From Cellulomonas xylanilytica (GTDB lineage Bacteria > Actinomycetota > Actinomycetes > Actinomycetales > Cellulomonadaceae): a stretch of DNA of 64,000 bases. This document shows positions 25,122 through 35,587 of this stretch, one piece after another (within the stretch, counting starts at the first letter, position 1; each line of letters starts with the position of its first letter). A program made the position numbers and the translations under genes. The stretch covers positions 124,001 through 188,000 of the forward strand of contig NZ_BJUB01000001.1 in the NCBI RefSeq assembly GCF_007989805.1, written 5' to 3'. The notes beneath the pieces are model-generated. The model did no database searches, was not told the DNA's origin, and saw only the letters and a program-made list of their open reading frames with translations.

Positions 25122-26366
25122 TCAGAGGTCGATCGGGTCGCGGCTGATCGGGCAGGTCATGCAGTGACCGCCGCCGCGGCCGCGTCCCAGCTCGGCCCCG
25201 CGGATCTCGAGCACCTCGACCCCCGCCGCGCGTAGCAGGGCGTTCGTCGTCGTGTTGCGGTCGTAGGTGAAGACCACGCCCGGCTCGACCGCGACGGCGT
25301 TGTTGCCGCTGTCCCACTGCTGGCGCTCGGAGGCGTACGCGTCGCCACCGGTCTCGATGACGCGCAGCCCCGGGAGCCCGAGCGCGGTGGCGACGACGTC
25401 GACGAACGGTGCCGTGCCCTCGTCGGTCAGGTGGACGCGGCCGCCGTCCGCCGGCCGGAGGGTGAACGAGTGGATCGCGTCGACGATCTTCGGGTACAGG
25501 GTCACCACGTCGCGGTCCGCGAACGTGAAGACGGTGTCCAGGTGCATCGCGGCGCGCAGCCGGGGCATGCCGGCGACGACCACGCGCTCGGCGGCACCCT
25601 GCTCGAAGAGCGCCGCAGCCAGCTGGGTGATGCCCTGGCGTGACGTCCGCTCGCTCATGCCTATCAGCACGGTCCCGTTGCCGACGGGCATGACGTCGCC
25701 GCCCTCGATCGTCGAGCGTCCCCAGTGCTGCTCGGGGTCGCCCCACCAGACCGTGGAGCCGACGAACGCCGGGTGGAACCGGTAGACGGCCTTCATCAGG
25801 AGCGTCTCGTCGTGCCGGGCCGAGAAGTACAGCGGGTTGAGCGTGACGCCCCCGTAGAGCCAGCACGTGGTGTCGCGGGTGTAGAGGGTGTTGGGCAGCG
25901 GCGGCATGACGTACTCGCGGGCGTCCGGCGAGTACTCGGCGAGCGCGAAGTGGTCGTCGTCGAACCCGCCGGTGATGTCCACGGTCGCCAGCCCGCCGAC
26001 GAGGAACTCGGCGAGCTGGCGGGGCTCGAGCCGCTCGAGGAACTCCCGGGTGTCGTCGATCAGCTCCAGACCGACGTCGTTCGGGCGGATCTTGCGGTCG
26101 AGCAGCCAGTCGCGTGCACCGGGCACCGCCATGGTCTCGGCCAGCACGTCGTGCAGCTCCAGCACCTCCACGTCGCGCGCCCGCAGCTCCGCGACGAACG
26201 CGCGATGGTCCGCGATCGCGTTCTCCACCCAGAGCACGTCGTCGAAGAGCAGGTCGGACGCGTTCGTGGGGGTGAGCCGCCGGTGCGCGAGCCCGGGCTC
26301 GCAGACCAGCACCCGGCGGAGCCGTCCCACCTCGGAGTGCACGCCGTTCGGTGGGTCCGTGGGCAT
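25122..26366 (-). CDS. arcA: Arginine deiminase
   Basis: Hydrolyses L-arginine to L-citrulline and ammonia in the cytoplasm. The 414-residue length matches the family. Visible motifs include the N-terminal [18 protein letters not shown], the [16 protein letters not shown] substrate loop, [19 protein letters not shown] and the C-terminal [14 protein letters not shown] with catalytic Cys402. No carbamate kinase or ornithine transcarbamylase gene is adjacent, so the usual arc operon is not seen in this window. It lies 19 bases downstream of the tetR gene and may be read with it. Confidence 0.95.
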   Translation of the reverse strand: MPTDPPNGVHSEVGRLRRVLVCEPGLAHRRLTPTNASDLLFDDVLWVENAIADHRAFVAELRARDVEVLELHDVLAETMAVPGARDWLLDRKIRPNDVGLELIDDTREFLERLEPRQLAEFLVGGLATVDITGGFDDDHFALAEYSPDAREYVMPPLPNTLYTRDTTCWLYGGVTLNPLYFSARHDETLLMKAVYRFHPAFVGSTVWWGDPEQHWGRSTIEGGDVMPVGNGTVLIGMSERTSRQGITQLAAALFEQGAAERVVVAGMPRLRAAMHLDTVFTFADRDVVTLYPKIVDAIHSFTLRPADGGRVHLTDEGTAPFVDVVATALGLPGLRVIETGGDAYASERQQWDSGNNAVAVEPGVVFTYDRNTTTNALLRAAGVEVLEIRGAELGRGRGGGHCMTCPISRDPIDL

Positions 26367-26385
26367 CTCGGCGCTCCGGTCGTCG

Positions 26386-26928
26386 TCAGTGCACGGTGGC
26401 GAGCACGGCTGCCCGCACGTCGTCCAGGGTGCGCTCGGGTTGGAACACCAGCCACTCGAGGCCTGCCAGGAGGGTGGCCCCGAACAGCGCGGCGGCGGTC
26501 AGGGACGGGTCGCGGTCGGGCCAGGCCTCGGCGACGACGGCCGCGAACGCACCCATCGACTCGTCGCGCACCAGGCGGATGGAGTCCTGCCAGCTGCGGC
26601 CGGTCCGGAACGTCTCGGCGATCATCAGCTTGGCGAAGTCGGGGTGGGCCCGGATCTGGCCGAGCAGCTCGGTGACGAGCGCCTCCAGCGCAGCGTGGCC
26701 GTGCAGGCCGTCGGAGGCGGTGCGCAGCGCGACGGTGAGGCGCGCGACGCCCTCGGTGATGATCGCCTCGAACAGCCCCGACTTCGAGCCGAAGTTGTAG
26801 AACACGCTGCCCTTGGCCACCCCGGCGGCCGACGCGATGTCGTCGACGGACGTCGCGGTGAACCCGCGGTCCGCGACGAGGGAGAGCGCGGCCTCGACGA
26901 TCTGGTCCCGGGTGGCCGTCGCACGCAT
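26386..26928 (-). CDS. TetR-family transcriptional regulator
   Basis: A 180-residue repressor. The N-terminal helix-turn-helix is textbook ([16 protein letters not shown], then [22 protein letters not shown]), followed by a TetR_C-like ligand domain. It is the third gene of an operon with a YhgE/Pip exporter and an ATPase. The inverted repeat at 29641-29654 in front of the first gene is its probable operator, so the operon would be self-repressed until an inducer binds. Confidence 0.93.
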   Translation of the reverse strand: MRATATRDQIVEAALSLVADRGFTATSVDDIASAAGVAKGSVFYNFGSKSGLFEAIITEGVARLTVALRTASDGLHGHAALEALVTELLGQIRAHPDFAKLMIAETFRTGRSWQDSIRLVRDESMGAFAAVVAEAWPDRDPSLTAAALFGATLLAGLEWLVFQPERTLDDVRAAVLATVH

Positions 26929-26941
26929 GCCGGCCAGCCTC

Positions 26942-28942
26942 TCAGATGCTCAGGGCGGGGTGCAGACGCGCCACGGTCCACGTCCGCAGGCGCCCCGCCT
27001 TCCACGCGGTCACCGCGAGCGACGCGAACGCCACCGCGACCAGGTAGACCACGGCGGTCCACAGCCGTGCGTCGGGCGCCCCCGTGATCAGGCTGCGCAG
27101 CCCGCCGACGGCGTACGTCATGGGCAGGACGTGGTGGATCGCCTGGAAGAACGCGGGCGTGGTCTCCACCGGATAGGTGCCGCTCGCGGAGGTGATCTGC
27201 AGCATCAGCAGCGCGATCGTCGCCACCTTGCCGGCGGCCGACCCGAGGACGGACAGGAGCATCTGCTGCAGCGCGAGGAAGCACGCGGCGACGAGGAGCA
27301 GGAACGCCACGGTCCCGACCGGGTGCCCGATGTGCAGGCCCAGCCCGAGCCCGACGACGCCGAGGAGCAGCACGACCTGGCCCGCGCCGATGACCAGCGA
27401 CGGCAGGTACCCGGCGAGCGCGACCCGCCACCCGGACGCGGGCGTCGCGAGCGCGCGGGTGGGCAGGGGGCGCAGGAGCAGCCACGTGATGAGCCCGCCG
27501 ACGAACAGCGCGAGCGGGATGAACAGGGGGGCGAACCCCTCACCGAGGCTGGCTGCCGGTGCGACGTCCTCGTCGTCGATCGCCACCGGGGTGGACAGGG
27601 CACCGGCACGCGCCGTGCGCTGCGCCGCGCTGTCGTCGGGGATCTGCGTCGCACCGTCGCTCAGCCCGTCGGCCAGCTGCTGGGCGCCGTCCCCGAGCCG
27701 GCCGGTCCCGTCGGCCACCTGGGTGGCCCCGTCGGCGAGCGTCACGGTCCCGGAGGCGAGCGCCGCCGACCCCGTGGCCAGGGTGTCGGCGCCCGCAGCT
27801 GCCTGCCGGGCGCCCGAGGCGAGGTCGGAGGCCCCGGACGCGACGGAGACCGACGAGTCGGCGAGCGTGCCGAGCCCGGTGCTGAGCGTCTGCGCACCGG
27901 CGGCGGCCTGCGCCGCACCGGAGTCCAGGGCGTGGAGCTGCTCGGTCATCGCGGACAGGGTCGCCGCGTCGGGGAGGTCTGCTCCGGCGAGGCCCGCCAG
28001 GAGAGCCGCGGCGTCCGGGTCGCCCGCCGCCGCGCGTGCGCTGAGGTACGCGCTCACCTGCGTCAGCCCGTCGGTGAGCGCGGGGAGCCGGCCGGTCAGG
28101 GCGTCCACCTGCTGGGTGGCGGCGTGCACCCCGTCGGCGACGGACTGCGCGCCGGACGCCAGCGGGCCGCTCGCGTCGGCCGCGCTGCGTGCGCCGGCGG
28201 ACAGCTGCGTGGCGCCCGAGGACAGCCGGTCCGCACCCGCGGCCACGTCTCGCACACCACCGTCGAGGGTCGAGGCGCCGGCGGCGAGGCGGGCCGCGCC
28301 GTCCTCGGCGTCGATCGCGCCGTCGGCCACCCGCTGCGCGCCCTCGCCCAGCTGCTGCGACGCGTCATGCAGGGACACGGCGCCGTCGGCCGCCTGCACC
28401 ATGCCGTCACGCGCCGACCCCAGCCCGACCAGCACCTGGTCCACGGCCTGCTCCCCGGCGGTCGCCGCGACACCGTCACGCACGTGGTCCATCGCCGAGC
28501 GGCCGAGGGTGGTGCCGATGAAGGACGTGGCGTCGTTGTAGGTCACGTCGATCTGCGCGGCGGTCGGTGTCTCGCCGCCGGCCGACACGAGGTCGGCCGA
28601 GAAGTCGGCGGGGATGGTCACCGCGAAGTAGTAGTCGCCGTCGCGCACCCCGGCGGCTGCGTCGGTGGCATCGGTGACCACCCAGTCGAGCGCGGCGCCG
28701 TCGACCAGCTCGTCGGTCAGGTCCTGGCCCGCGGTGACCCGGGCGCCGTCGCGGTCGGCGCCCGCGTCGGCGTTCACCAACGCGACGGGCATCGCGTCGA
28801 GGTGTCCTGTCGGGTCCCAGAACGCCCAGAGGTAGAGGGCGCCGTACAGGAGCGGGACCAGCAGCATCGCCGCGACGGCGAGCCGGGGGAGCCGACCGCG
28901 GCCGAACCGGCGCAGCTCGGTACCGGAGGTGAGCGAGAGCAT
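26942..28942 (-). CDS. YhgE/Pip-family membrane protein (ABC-2-like exporter with coiled-coil ectodomain)
   Basis: A 666-residue envelope protein. One N-terminal span (LAVAAMLLVPLLYGALYLWAF) leads into a large extracytoplasmic region containing many heptad-like repeats of the form LADGAxxVADG, predicted to form a long helical rod. Five or so membrane spans close the C-terminus (from FIPLALFVGGLITWLLL). This layout defines the YhgE/Pip family, related to phage infection protein and to actinobacterial and Firmicute exporters. The start at 28942 (MLSLTSGTEL) follows GAAGGA. It is 10 bases from the ATPase gene, suggesting a complex. Confidence 0.9.
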   Translation of the reverse strand: MLSLTSGTELRRFGRGRLPRLAVAAMLLVPLLYGALYLWAFWDPTGHLDAMPVALVNADAGADRDGARVTAGQDLTDELVDGAALDWVVTDATDAAAGVRDGDYYFAVTIPADFSADLVSAGGETPTAAQIDVTYNDATSFIGTTLGRSAMDHVRDGVAATAGEQAVDQVLVGLGSARDGMVQAADGAVSLHDASQQLGEGAQRVADGAIDAEDGAARLAAGASTLDGGVRDVAAGADRLSSGATQLSAGARSAADASGPLASGAQSVADGVHAATQQVDALTGRLPALTDGLTQVSAYLSARAAAGDPDAAALLAGLAGADLPDAATLSAMTEQLHALDSGAAQAAAGAQTLSTGLGTLADSSVSVASGASDLASGARQAAAGADTLATGSAALASGTVTLADGATQVADGTGRLGDGAQQLADGLSDGATQIPDDSAAQRTARAGALSTPVAIDDEDVAPAASLGEGFAPLFIPLALFVGGLITWLLLRPLPTRALATPASGWRVALAGYLPSLVIGAGQVVLLLGVVGLGLGLHIGHPVGTVAFLLLVAACFLALQQMLLSVLGSAAGKVATIALLMLQITSASGTYPVETTPAFFQAIHHVLPMTYAVGGLRSLITGAPDARLWTAVVYLVAVAFASLAVTAWKAGRLRTWTVARLHPALSI

Positions 28943-28952
28943 GGCGGGTCCT

Positions 28953-29627
28953 TCAGGGCGTGGGGGTGGAGACGGGCAGGACGGTCCAGCGGGCGCCGAC
29001 GGCCTCGTCGGGGTCGGCGCAGGACGCGACGACCGTGACGCCCGTGCGGGCGAGCGCGTCGAGCCGGTCCCAGACCAGGTGGCGGCGCGTCCGGTCGTGC
29101 ACCTGGTCCACGTCGTCGACGACGAGCAGCCGGGGCCCCTGGGCCATGGCGAGGGCGATCCGGAGCAGGAGCACGTCGACCTCGTCGAGGTGCCAGACGA
29201 CCGTCTGGACGTCAGGGACGGGCAGGTCGCCGAACACCGGGGCCAGCACGCGGTCGACGGTCGCCTGGTCGGCGCGGGGAGCGCGCCGGTACCAGGGCGC
29301 GAGCCAGGCGAGCCGTTCGCGCACGTGCGCACCGACGGTCACCGAGTCGTCCAGGTCGTCGATGCCCGCGAAGCCCGCGAGGGCCGCCTCGCGCTGCACG
29401 AGGGCGCGGTGCGTCGGCAGCCGGTGGCCCAGCACGACGAGGTCGGACGACGGGTCCGGTGCCATGCGGCCCGCCAGGGCGAGCAGCAGGCTGGTGCGCC
29501 CGGCGCCCTGTGGCCCCCGGACCAGCGTGAGGGTGCCGGCCTCGATCTCGAGGTCGAGCGGTCCGAAGACAGGCCCTCGGTCACCGTGCAGCTGCAGGGC
29601 GAGGGCGGTCACAGCGGGCACGGGCAT
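28953..29627 (-). CDS. ABC transporter ATP-binding-like protein with degenerate motifs
   Basis: A 224-residue protein of ABC ATPase layout encoded first in the tetR/YhgE operon. The Walker A motif reads GPQGAGRTS, with arginine in place of the invariant lysine. Walker B reads RLLVVDDVD, with Asp where the catalytic glutamate is expected. No LSGGQ-like signature is recognisable; the equivalent region (about residue 150) reads DVLLLRIALAMAQGP. It may bind nucleotide weakly or play a structural role with the YhgE/Pip protein. The ATG follows AAGGAG. The family call is moderate, activity doubtful. Confidence 0.78.
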   Translation of the reverse strand: MPVPAVTALALQLHGDRGPVFGPLDLEIEAGTLTLVRGPQGAGRTSLLLALAGRMAPDPSSDLVVLGHRLPTHRALVQREAALAGFAGIDDLDDSVTVGAHVRERLAWLAPWYRRAPRADQATVDRVLAPVFGDLPVPDVQTVVWHLDEVDVLLLRIALAMAQGPRLLVVDDVDQVHDRTRRHLVWDRLDALARTGVTVVASCADPDEAVGARWTVLPVSTPTP

Positions 29628-29640
29628 GACGACTCCTTAG

Positions 29641-29654
29641 ACTGACCAGTCAGT
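29641..29654. promoter_or_regulatory. TetR-type operator of the YhgE/Pip operon
   Basis: The perfect inverted repeat ACTGAC-CA-GTCAGT lies 14 bases before the ATPase start codon and overlaps where the promoter or ribosome loading region must be. TGAC(T/C)GGTCA-like palindromes are typical for TetR repressors controlling exporters. Confidence 0.75.
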
Positions 29655-29787
29655 ACAAAAGACTACGCCGGCCGACGCCCTTCGATCCGCCCGGACCATG
29701 TCGTCCTGCTCACACTCGGCCCCCGTGACGCCGTGCGGAGACCCGACCCCGCCTCGTCGACCGGCGTGCCGTGCGAGGATCGTCCGC

Positions 29788-30276
29788 ATGGCCATGCGAG
29801 AGATCCGGACCGTCGGAGACCCCGTCCTGCGCACCCCCTGCGACCCGATCACGACGATCGACGACCGCGTGCGCGGTCTCGTCGACGACCTGCTGGAGAC
29901 CGTCGACACCGAGGGCCGCGCCGGCCTGGCGGCGAACCAGATCGGCGTGAGCCTGCGGGCGTTCTCGTGGAACATCGACGACGAGGTCGGCTACGTCCTC
30001 AACCCCACGATCGTCGAGCTGTCCGAGGACGAGTACCAGGACGGTGACGAGGGCTGCCTGTCGGTCCCCGGCCTGTGGTACCCGACGCACCGCGCCTGGT
30101 ACGCCCGCGTCGTCGGCACCGACCTGGACGGCAACGAGGTCGTCGTCGAGGGGACGGAGCTCATGGCGCGCTGCCTGCAGCACGAGGTGGACCACCTCGA
30201 CGGCATGCTCTACCTCGACCGTCTCGAGCGGTCGGTGCGGAAGAAGGCCATGCGCGCCATCCGCGACACGCTGTAG
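29788..30276 (+). CDS. def: Peptide deformylase
   Basis: Removes the formyl group from N-terminal formylmethionine of nascent proteins. All three family motifs are present: GLAANQIG (46-53), EGCLSVP with metal ligand Cys90, and QHEVDHLDG with ligands His132 and His136 and catalytic Glu133. The 162-residue length is normal. ATG 29788 is chosen over upstream frames because [15 protein letters not shown] matches the family N-terminus. It is a single gene transcribed divergently from the YhgE operon. Confidence 0.96.
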   Translation: MAMREIRTVGDPVLRTPCDPITTIDDRVRGLVDDLLETVDTEGRAGLAANQIGVSLRAFSWNIDDEVGYVLNPTIVELSEDEYQDGDEGCLSVPGLWYPTHRAWYARVVGTDLDGNEVVVEGTELMARCLQHEVDHLDGMLYLDRLERSVRKKAMRAIRDTL

Positions 30277-30413
30277 GTCGCTGGCGCATCACCAGATCGT
30301 CCGGCATGCTGTCCCCAGCACGCCGCGAAGCTGTCCGTCCGGCATGCGTACTCCTGGGAACGTGACTGAGGTCGTTGGGGAAGGCGAACCTCGAGCCCGT
30401 TCAGGAGGACGAC

Positions 30414-30914
30414 ATGGCTGGTGCGATCACCCGCGGTGTACTTTTCGTGCACTCTGCACCGCGCGCGCTGTGCCCCCACGTGGAGTGGGCGGCAGGCAAC
30501 GTGCTGGGCTCACGCACCACGTTCGACTGGACGGCGCAGCCGGCCGGTCCGGGCTTCTACCGTGCTGAGCACTCGTGGCAGGGCCCGCAGGGCACCGGCG
30601 CGCGCCTAGCCTCCGCCCTGCGCGGCTGGGCCCACCTGCGCTACGAGATCACCGAGGAAGCCAGTCACGGCGTCGACGGCTCGCGGTGGAGCCACACGCC
30701 CGAGCTCGGCATCTTCCACGCCGCGACCGACGTGCACGGCAACATCGTCGTGCCGGAGGACCGGATCCGCGCCGCCCTCGAGCACGCCGCCGACCCGCTC
30801 CGGCTGCGCAGCGAGCTCGACCTCGCACTGGGGCAGGCGTGGGACGACGAGCTGGAGCCCTTCCGGTACGCCGGTGCCGGCGCCCCCGTGCGCTGGCTGC
30901 ACCGCGTCGGCTGA
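30414..30914 (+). CDS. DUF3145 family protein
   Basis: A 166-residue soluble protein restricted to actinobacteria, recognised by its opening TRGVLFVHSAPRALCPHVEWA and by RYEITEEASHGVDGSRWSHTPELG. The function is unknown; it is often encoded near the fatty-acid synthase genes, as here (fabF lies 3 kb away). The ATG at 30414 follows AGGAGG. The C-terminal region has conserved aromatic residues (EPFRYAG). Confidence 0.9.
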   Translation: MAGAITRGVLFVHSAPRALCPHVEWAAGNVLGSRTTFDWTAQPAGPGFYRAEHSWQGPQGTGARLASALRGWAHLRYEITEEASHGVDGSRWSHTPELGIFHAATDVHGNIVVPEDRIRAALEHAADPLRLRSELDLALGQAWDDELEPFRYAGAGAPVRWLHRVG

Positions 30915-31060
30915 GTGCTCCGGGCGAGCCGAACTTAATCGCTTCGCTCGGCCACTGGACGTTCACAGCGTGCGCCCAGCCGTGGACCCTAGCGTCCTGA
31001 CCTGTTGCAATACGGCCGTCACTGGCCGTGCCAGGGGGACACGATGAGGGGAAACCACGC

Positions 31061-31516
31061 ATGAGGACGCCACGCAGGACCACGATCGCGCTCGTCTCGG
31101 GGGTGTCCGCAGTCGCTGCGCTCACGTCCTGCAGCAGCGGGGCCGCGAGCCCGGACACCGCGGACGAGGCCGCCGAGCAGCCGTCGGAGGCGGCCGTCGT
31201 CGAGGAGCCCGCGGCGCCCGAGTACGCCGACGGCACCTACACCGCGACCGGCTCGTACGAGTCGCCGGCAGGTCCGGAGACCGTCGGTGTCTCGATCACC
31301 CTCGCCGACGGCATGGTGTCGGCCGTCGAGGTCACGCCGGAGGCCACCAACCCCGCGTCGCAGAAGTTCCAGACGCAGTTCGCCTCGGGCGTCGCCGACG
31401 TCGTCGTCGGCCAGCCGATCGAGGGCCTCACCGTCGACGCGGTCTCCGGCTCCTCCCTCACCCCCGAAGGGTTCAACGCGGCGCTCGTGGAGATCGCCGC
31501 TGATGCGCACGCCTGA
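31061..31516 (+). CDS. FMN-binding domain lipoprotein
   Basis: A 151-residue secreted protein anchored by a lipobox (LTSC, Cys24), followed by an acidic alanine/glutamate-rich linker and one FMN_bind domain. The segment SGSSLTPEGF near residue 132 is the flavinylation motif in which a threonine receives FMN through a phosphoester bond made by ApbE. Its gene overlaps the apbE gene by 14 bases. It should carry electrons on the outer face of the membrane. Confidence 0.9.
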   Translation: MRTPRRTTIALVSGVSAVAALTSCSSGAASPDTADEAAEQPSEAAVVEEPAAPEYADGTYTATGSYESPAGPETVGVSITLADGMVSAVEVTPEATNPASQKFQTQFASGVADVVVGQPIEGLTVDAVSGSSLTPEGFNAALVEIAADAHA

Positions 31517-32363
31517 GGCGTCCTTCGACGCGATCGGCACCCGGTGGTCGATCCACGTCGACGGGCCGCTCGACGTGGTCACGCGGGCACGGGTGCAGTC
31601 GCGGATCGCGTCGTACGACGCCGTCTGGTCCCGGTTCCGCGACGACTCCGTGGTCGCGCAGATGTCGCGCGAGCCGGGGACGTACCGGCTGCCCCCGGAG
31701 GCCGGCCCGCTGCTCGACCTGTACGCGACGCTCGGTCGCTGCACCGACGGCGCCGTGTCCCCGTTGGTCGCACGCAGCCTGGTCCGGCTCGGGTACGACG
31801 CCGGCTACTCGCTCCGTGCGGGCGTCGCTGAGCCGGCACCCGCCTGGGACGACGTGCTCGAGCGCGACGGGTGCACCCTCGTCGTGCGCGAGCCCGTCCT
31901 GCTCGACGTGGGTGCCGCGGGCAAGGGCCAGCTGGTGGACCTCGTCGCGGCCGAGCTGCTGGACTGCGGCATCGAGGCCTACGTGGTCGACGCCGGCGGG
32001 GACCTGGTCCACCGCGGCGGGACCGCGTTCCGGGTGGCGCTGCAGCAGCCCGGCGACCCCACGCGCGCGATCGGGGTCGTGGACCTCGACGGCGCCGCCC
32101 TGTGCGGGTCGGGGGTGGACCGCCGTGCGTGGGGCGACGGGCTGCACCACGTGCTGGACGCGCGGACGGGGCTGCCGACGCAGGAGGTCGTCGCCACCTG
32201 GGTCGTCGCGGACACCGCGATGGTCGCCGACGGTCTGAGCACCGCCCACTTCTTCGCGGACCCCGACCGGCTGGAGGCGGCGATCGACCACACCTACGTG
32301 CGGATGGTCGCCGACGGCCGGGTCCGGTACTCGCTGGGCCTCCCAGGGGAGCTGTTCGCATGA
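31503..32363 (+). CDS. apbE: ApbE-family FAD:protein FMN transferase
   Basis: Transfers FMN from FAD to a threonine of FMN-binding domains. Diagnostic features are the N-terminal FDAIGTRWSI, the LLDVGAAGKGQLVDLVAAEL motif, DAGGDL, and the metal-binding end ADTAMVADGLSTAHF. There is no signal peptide, so flavinylation may occur before export or the N-terminus may differ. At 286 residues it is slightly short for the family. The gene overlaps the FMN-lipoprotein gene upstream and the RnfD-like gene downstream. Confidence 0.9.
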   Translation: MRTPEASFDAIGTRWSIHVDGPLDVVTRARVQSRIASYDAVWSRFRDDSVVAQMSREPGTYRLPPEAGPLLDLYATLGRCTDGAVSPLVARSLVRLGYDAGYSLRAGVAEPAPAWDDVLERDGCTLVVREPVLLDVGAAGKGQLVDLVAAELLDCGIEAYVVDAGGDLVHRGGTAFRVALQQPGDPTRAIGVVDLDGAALCGSGVDRRAWGDGLHHVLDARTGLPTQEVVATWVVADTAMVADGLSTAHFFADPDRLEAAIDHTYVRMVADGRVRYSLGLPGELFA

Positions 32364-33877
32364 GCACCGTCGACACCGTCCTCGGCCGGGTGACGATGTA
32401 CCGGCTGGTCACCATCGCGCTCGGCGGGATCCTGCTGGTCGCGCTGGTGCTGTCCGTCCTCGGGCCGGTGCAGCAGGACCCCGTCGCCCTCGTGGTCAGC
32501 ACCGCGGTCGCCGTGGTGGTCAGCGTGCTCGCCGGCCGCGCGTGCGGGGCGCTCTGGCGCACCCGCGTGCACACCGAGTCGGCTGTCATCACCGGCCTGA
32601 TCCTGGCCCTGCTCTTCTGGCCGGAGACCACGCCGACGGGTCTCGGCATCGTCGCGCTGGCCGCCGTCCTGGCCGCGCTGTCGAAGTTCGTCGTCGCGGT
32701 CCGGGCCAGGCACGTGCTCAATCCTGCCGCCGCAGGCGCCCTCGCCGCTGGGCTGCTGGCCCCACTGTTCGGAGGCTTCGGCGCCGTGTGGTGGGTGGCG
32801 ACCCCCGCCCTGCTGCCCGTCGTCGCGCTGGCGGCACTCGCCGTCGTCGTCCGGACGCGTCGGCTCGCGCTCGTCGCCACCTACCTGGCCGCTGCGCTCG
32901 CCGTGCTCCTGCCGCGGCTGGTCGCCACGGGCGCCGCACCCACCGACGCCCTGCTGACGGCCCTGCAGTCCTACCCGCTGGTCTTCGCGGCCGGGTTCAT
33001 GCTCACCGAGCCGCTCACCCTCCCGCCCCGGCGGTGGCAGCAGCTCGCTGAGGCCGCGCTCGTGGGCGCGCTGACGGTCGTCCCGTTCAGCCTCGGCGTC
33101 CTGTACGCGTCACCCGAGCTCGCGCTGGTCGTCGGCAACGTCCTGGCCTTCACGGTCGGGCAGCGGCGGGCCGTCCACCTGCGGGTGCGTGCCCAGCGGA
33201 TGGTCACTCCCGGCATCCGGGAGGTCGCGTTCGCGTCCGACGCCGCCGTGCGGTTCCGCCCCGGGCAGTGGATCGAGCTGCACGTCCCCCATCAGGGCGC
33301 CGACGCGCGGGGGTCCCGCCGGGTCTTCTCCCTCGCGACCCCGCCCGACCACACGGACGGCGTCGCCGTGGCGTTCCGGGTCACCGAGTCGCTCAGCTCC
33401 TTCAAGCAGGCGCTCAGCGCGCTGCCCGAGGGCGGGCTCGTGCGCGCGACCGGGGTCGGCGGCGACTTCGTGCTGCCCAAGGACGCGGCCGTCCCGCTGC
33501 TGCTCCTCGCGGGCGGCATCGGGATCACCCCGTTCGTGAGCCAGCTGTCCGACCTCGCCCGGTCGGGCGCCCGGCGGGACGTCGTCGTCGTGCTGCTGCT
33601 CGGCCCCGGCGACGAGGCGCCCTACGCCGACGTGCTCGTCGGGTCCGGCGCGCGCGTGGTCGTCGTGAGCCCGCAGCGGCCGACCGCGCTCCCGGAGTCG
33701 TGGGTGTTCGCCACCGGGCCGACCATCGACGCCACCACGCTGAAGGAGACCGTGCCCGACGCCGCACGCCGGGTCGCGTACGTCTCCGGCGGACCGGGCA
33801 TGGTCGAGCACTCGCGCCGCGTCCTGCGCCGCTCGGGTGTCCGCCGCATCCGCACGGACGCCTTCAGCGGCTACTGA
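32360..33877 (+). CDS. RnfD/NqrB-like membrane protein fused to a ferredoxin-NADP reductase-type FAD/NAD domain
   Basis: A 505-residue fusion. Residues about 1-265 form eight to ten membrane spans resembling RnfD/NqrB, including HVLNPAAAGALAAGL. Residues about 270-505 form a cytoplasmic flavoreductase with FAD motif RRVFSLATPP, NAD(P) motif LLLAGGIGITPF and the C-terminal SGGPGMV. It would take electrons from NAD(P)H and pass them across the membrane to the FMN lipoprotein. The ATG overlaps the apbE stop. The same architecture occurs in flavin-based extracytosolic electron-transfer operons. Confidence 0.88.
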   Translation: MSTVDTVLGRVTMYRLVTIALGGILLVALVLSVLGPVQQDPVALVVSTAVAVVVSVLAGRACGALWRTRVHTESAVITGLILALLFWPETTPTGLGIVALAAVLAALSKFVVAVRARHVLNPAAAGALAAGLLAPLFGGFGAVWWVATPALLPVVALAALAVVVRTRRLALVATYLAAALAVLLPRLVATGAAPTDALLTALQSYPLVFAAGFMLTEPLTLPPRRWQQLAEAALVGALTVVPFSLGVLYASPELALVVGNVLAFTVGQRRAVHLRVRAQRMVTPGIREVAFASDAAVRFRPGQWIELHVPHQGADARGSRRVFSLATPPDHTDGVAVAFRVTESLSSFKQALSALPEGGLVRATGVGGDFVLPKDAAVPLLLLAGGIGITPFVSQLSDLARSGARRDVVVVLLLGPGDEAPYADVLVGSGARVVVVSPQRPTALPESWVFATGPTIDATTLKETVPDAARRVAYVSGGPGMVEHSRRVLRRSGVRRIRTDAFSGY

Positions 33878-33919
33878 CCGGCGGACCCGTGGGGGGACCC
33901 GGCGACCGGCAGCCCGACG

Positions 33920-35167
<1,248 letters not shown>

Positions 35168-35253
35168 CGGTGCTCCAGATCTGCGGTCGAGAGACTGCGA
35201 GAGGGTCAGCCGGTCCCGGGCGTGCACGCCCGGGACCGACCGGTCGCGCGGGA

Positions 35254-35502
35254 TCAGGCCTGCGCGCCCGTGATGAACGAGACGGCGTCGCCGACCGTGG
35301 CGAGGTTCTTGACCTCGTCGTCGGGGATGCGCACGTCGAACTTCTCCTCGGCGAGCGTGACGATCGTCATCATCGACAGCGAGTCGATGTCGAGGTCGTC
35401 GGTGAAGGACTTCTCGGGCAGGACGGAGTCCGTGGGCAGACCGGTCTCCTCGCTGACGATCTCGGCCAGGCCGGCCAGGATCTCCTGCTCGCTGTACGCC
35501 AT
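35254..35502 (-). CDS. acpP: Acyl carrier protein
   Basis: An 82-residue acidic four-helix protein. The phosphopantetheine attachment Ser41 sits in DDLDIDSLSMM, a close match to the family DSL motif. It carries the growing acyl chain between FabD, FabH and FabF, whose genes flank it. The ATG at 35502 follows GGAGAT. Confidence 0.95.
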   Translation of the reverse strand: MAYSEQEILAGLAEIVSEETGLPTDSVLPEKSFTDDLDIDSLSMMTIVTLAEEKFDVRIPDDEVKNLATVGDAVSFITGAQA

Positions 35503-35587
35503 CGGTATCTCCTCGTGTGGGTTGGTGCTTCGGGGATGGAGCTCGGGGTCGGACGAACGGTACAACCGGCGTCGTACCTCAGGGGTG

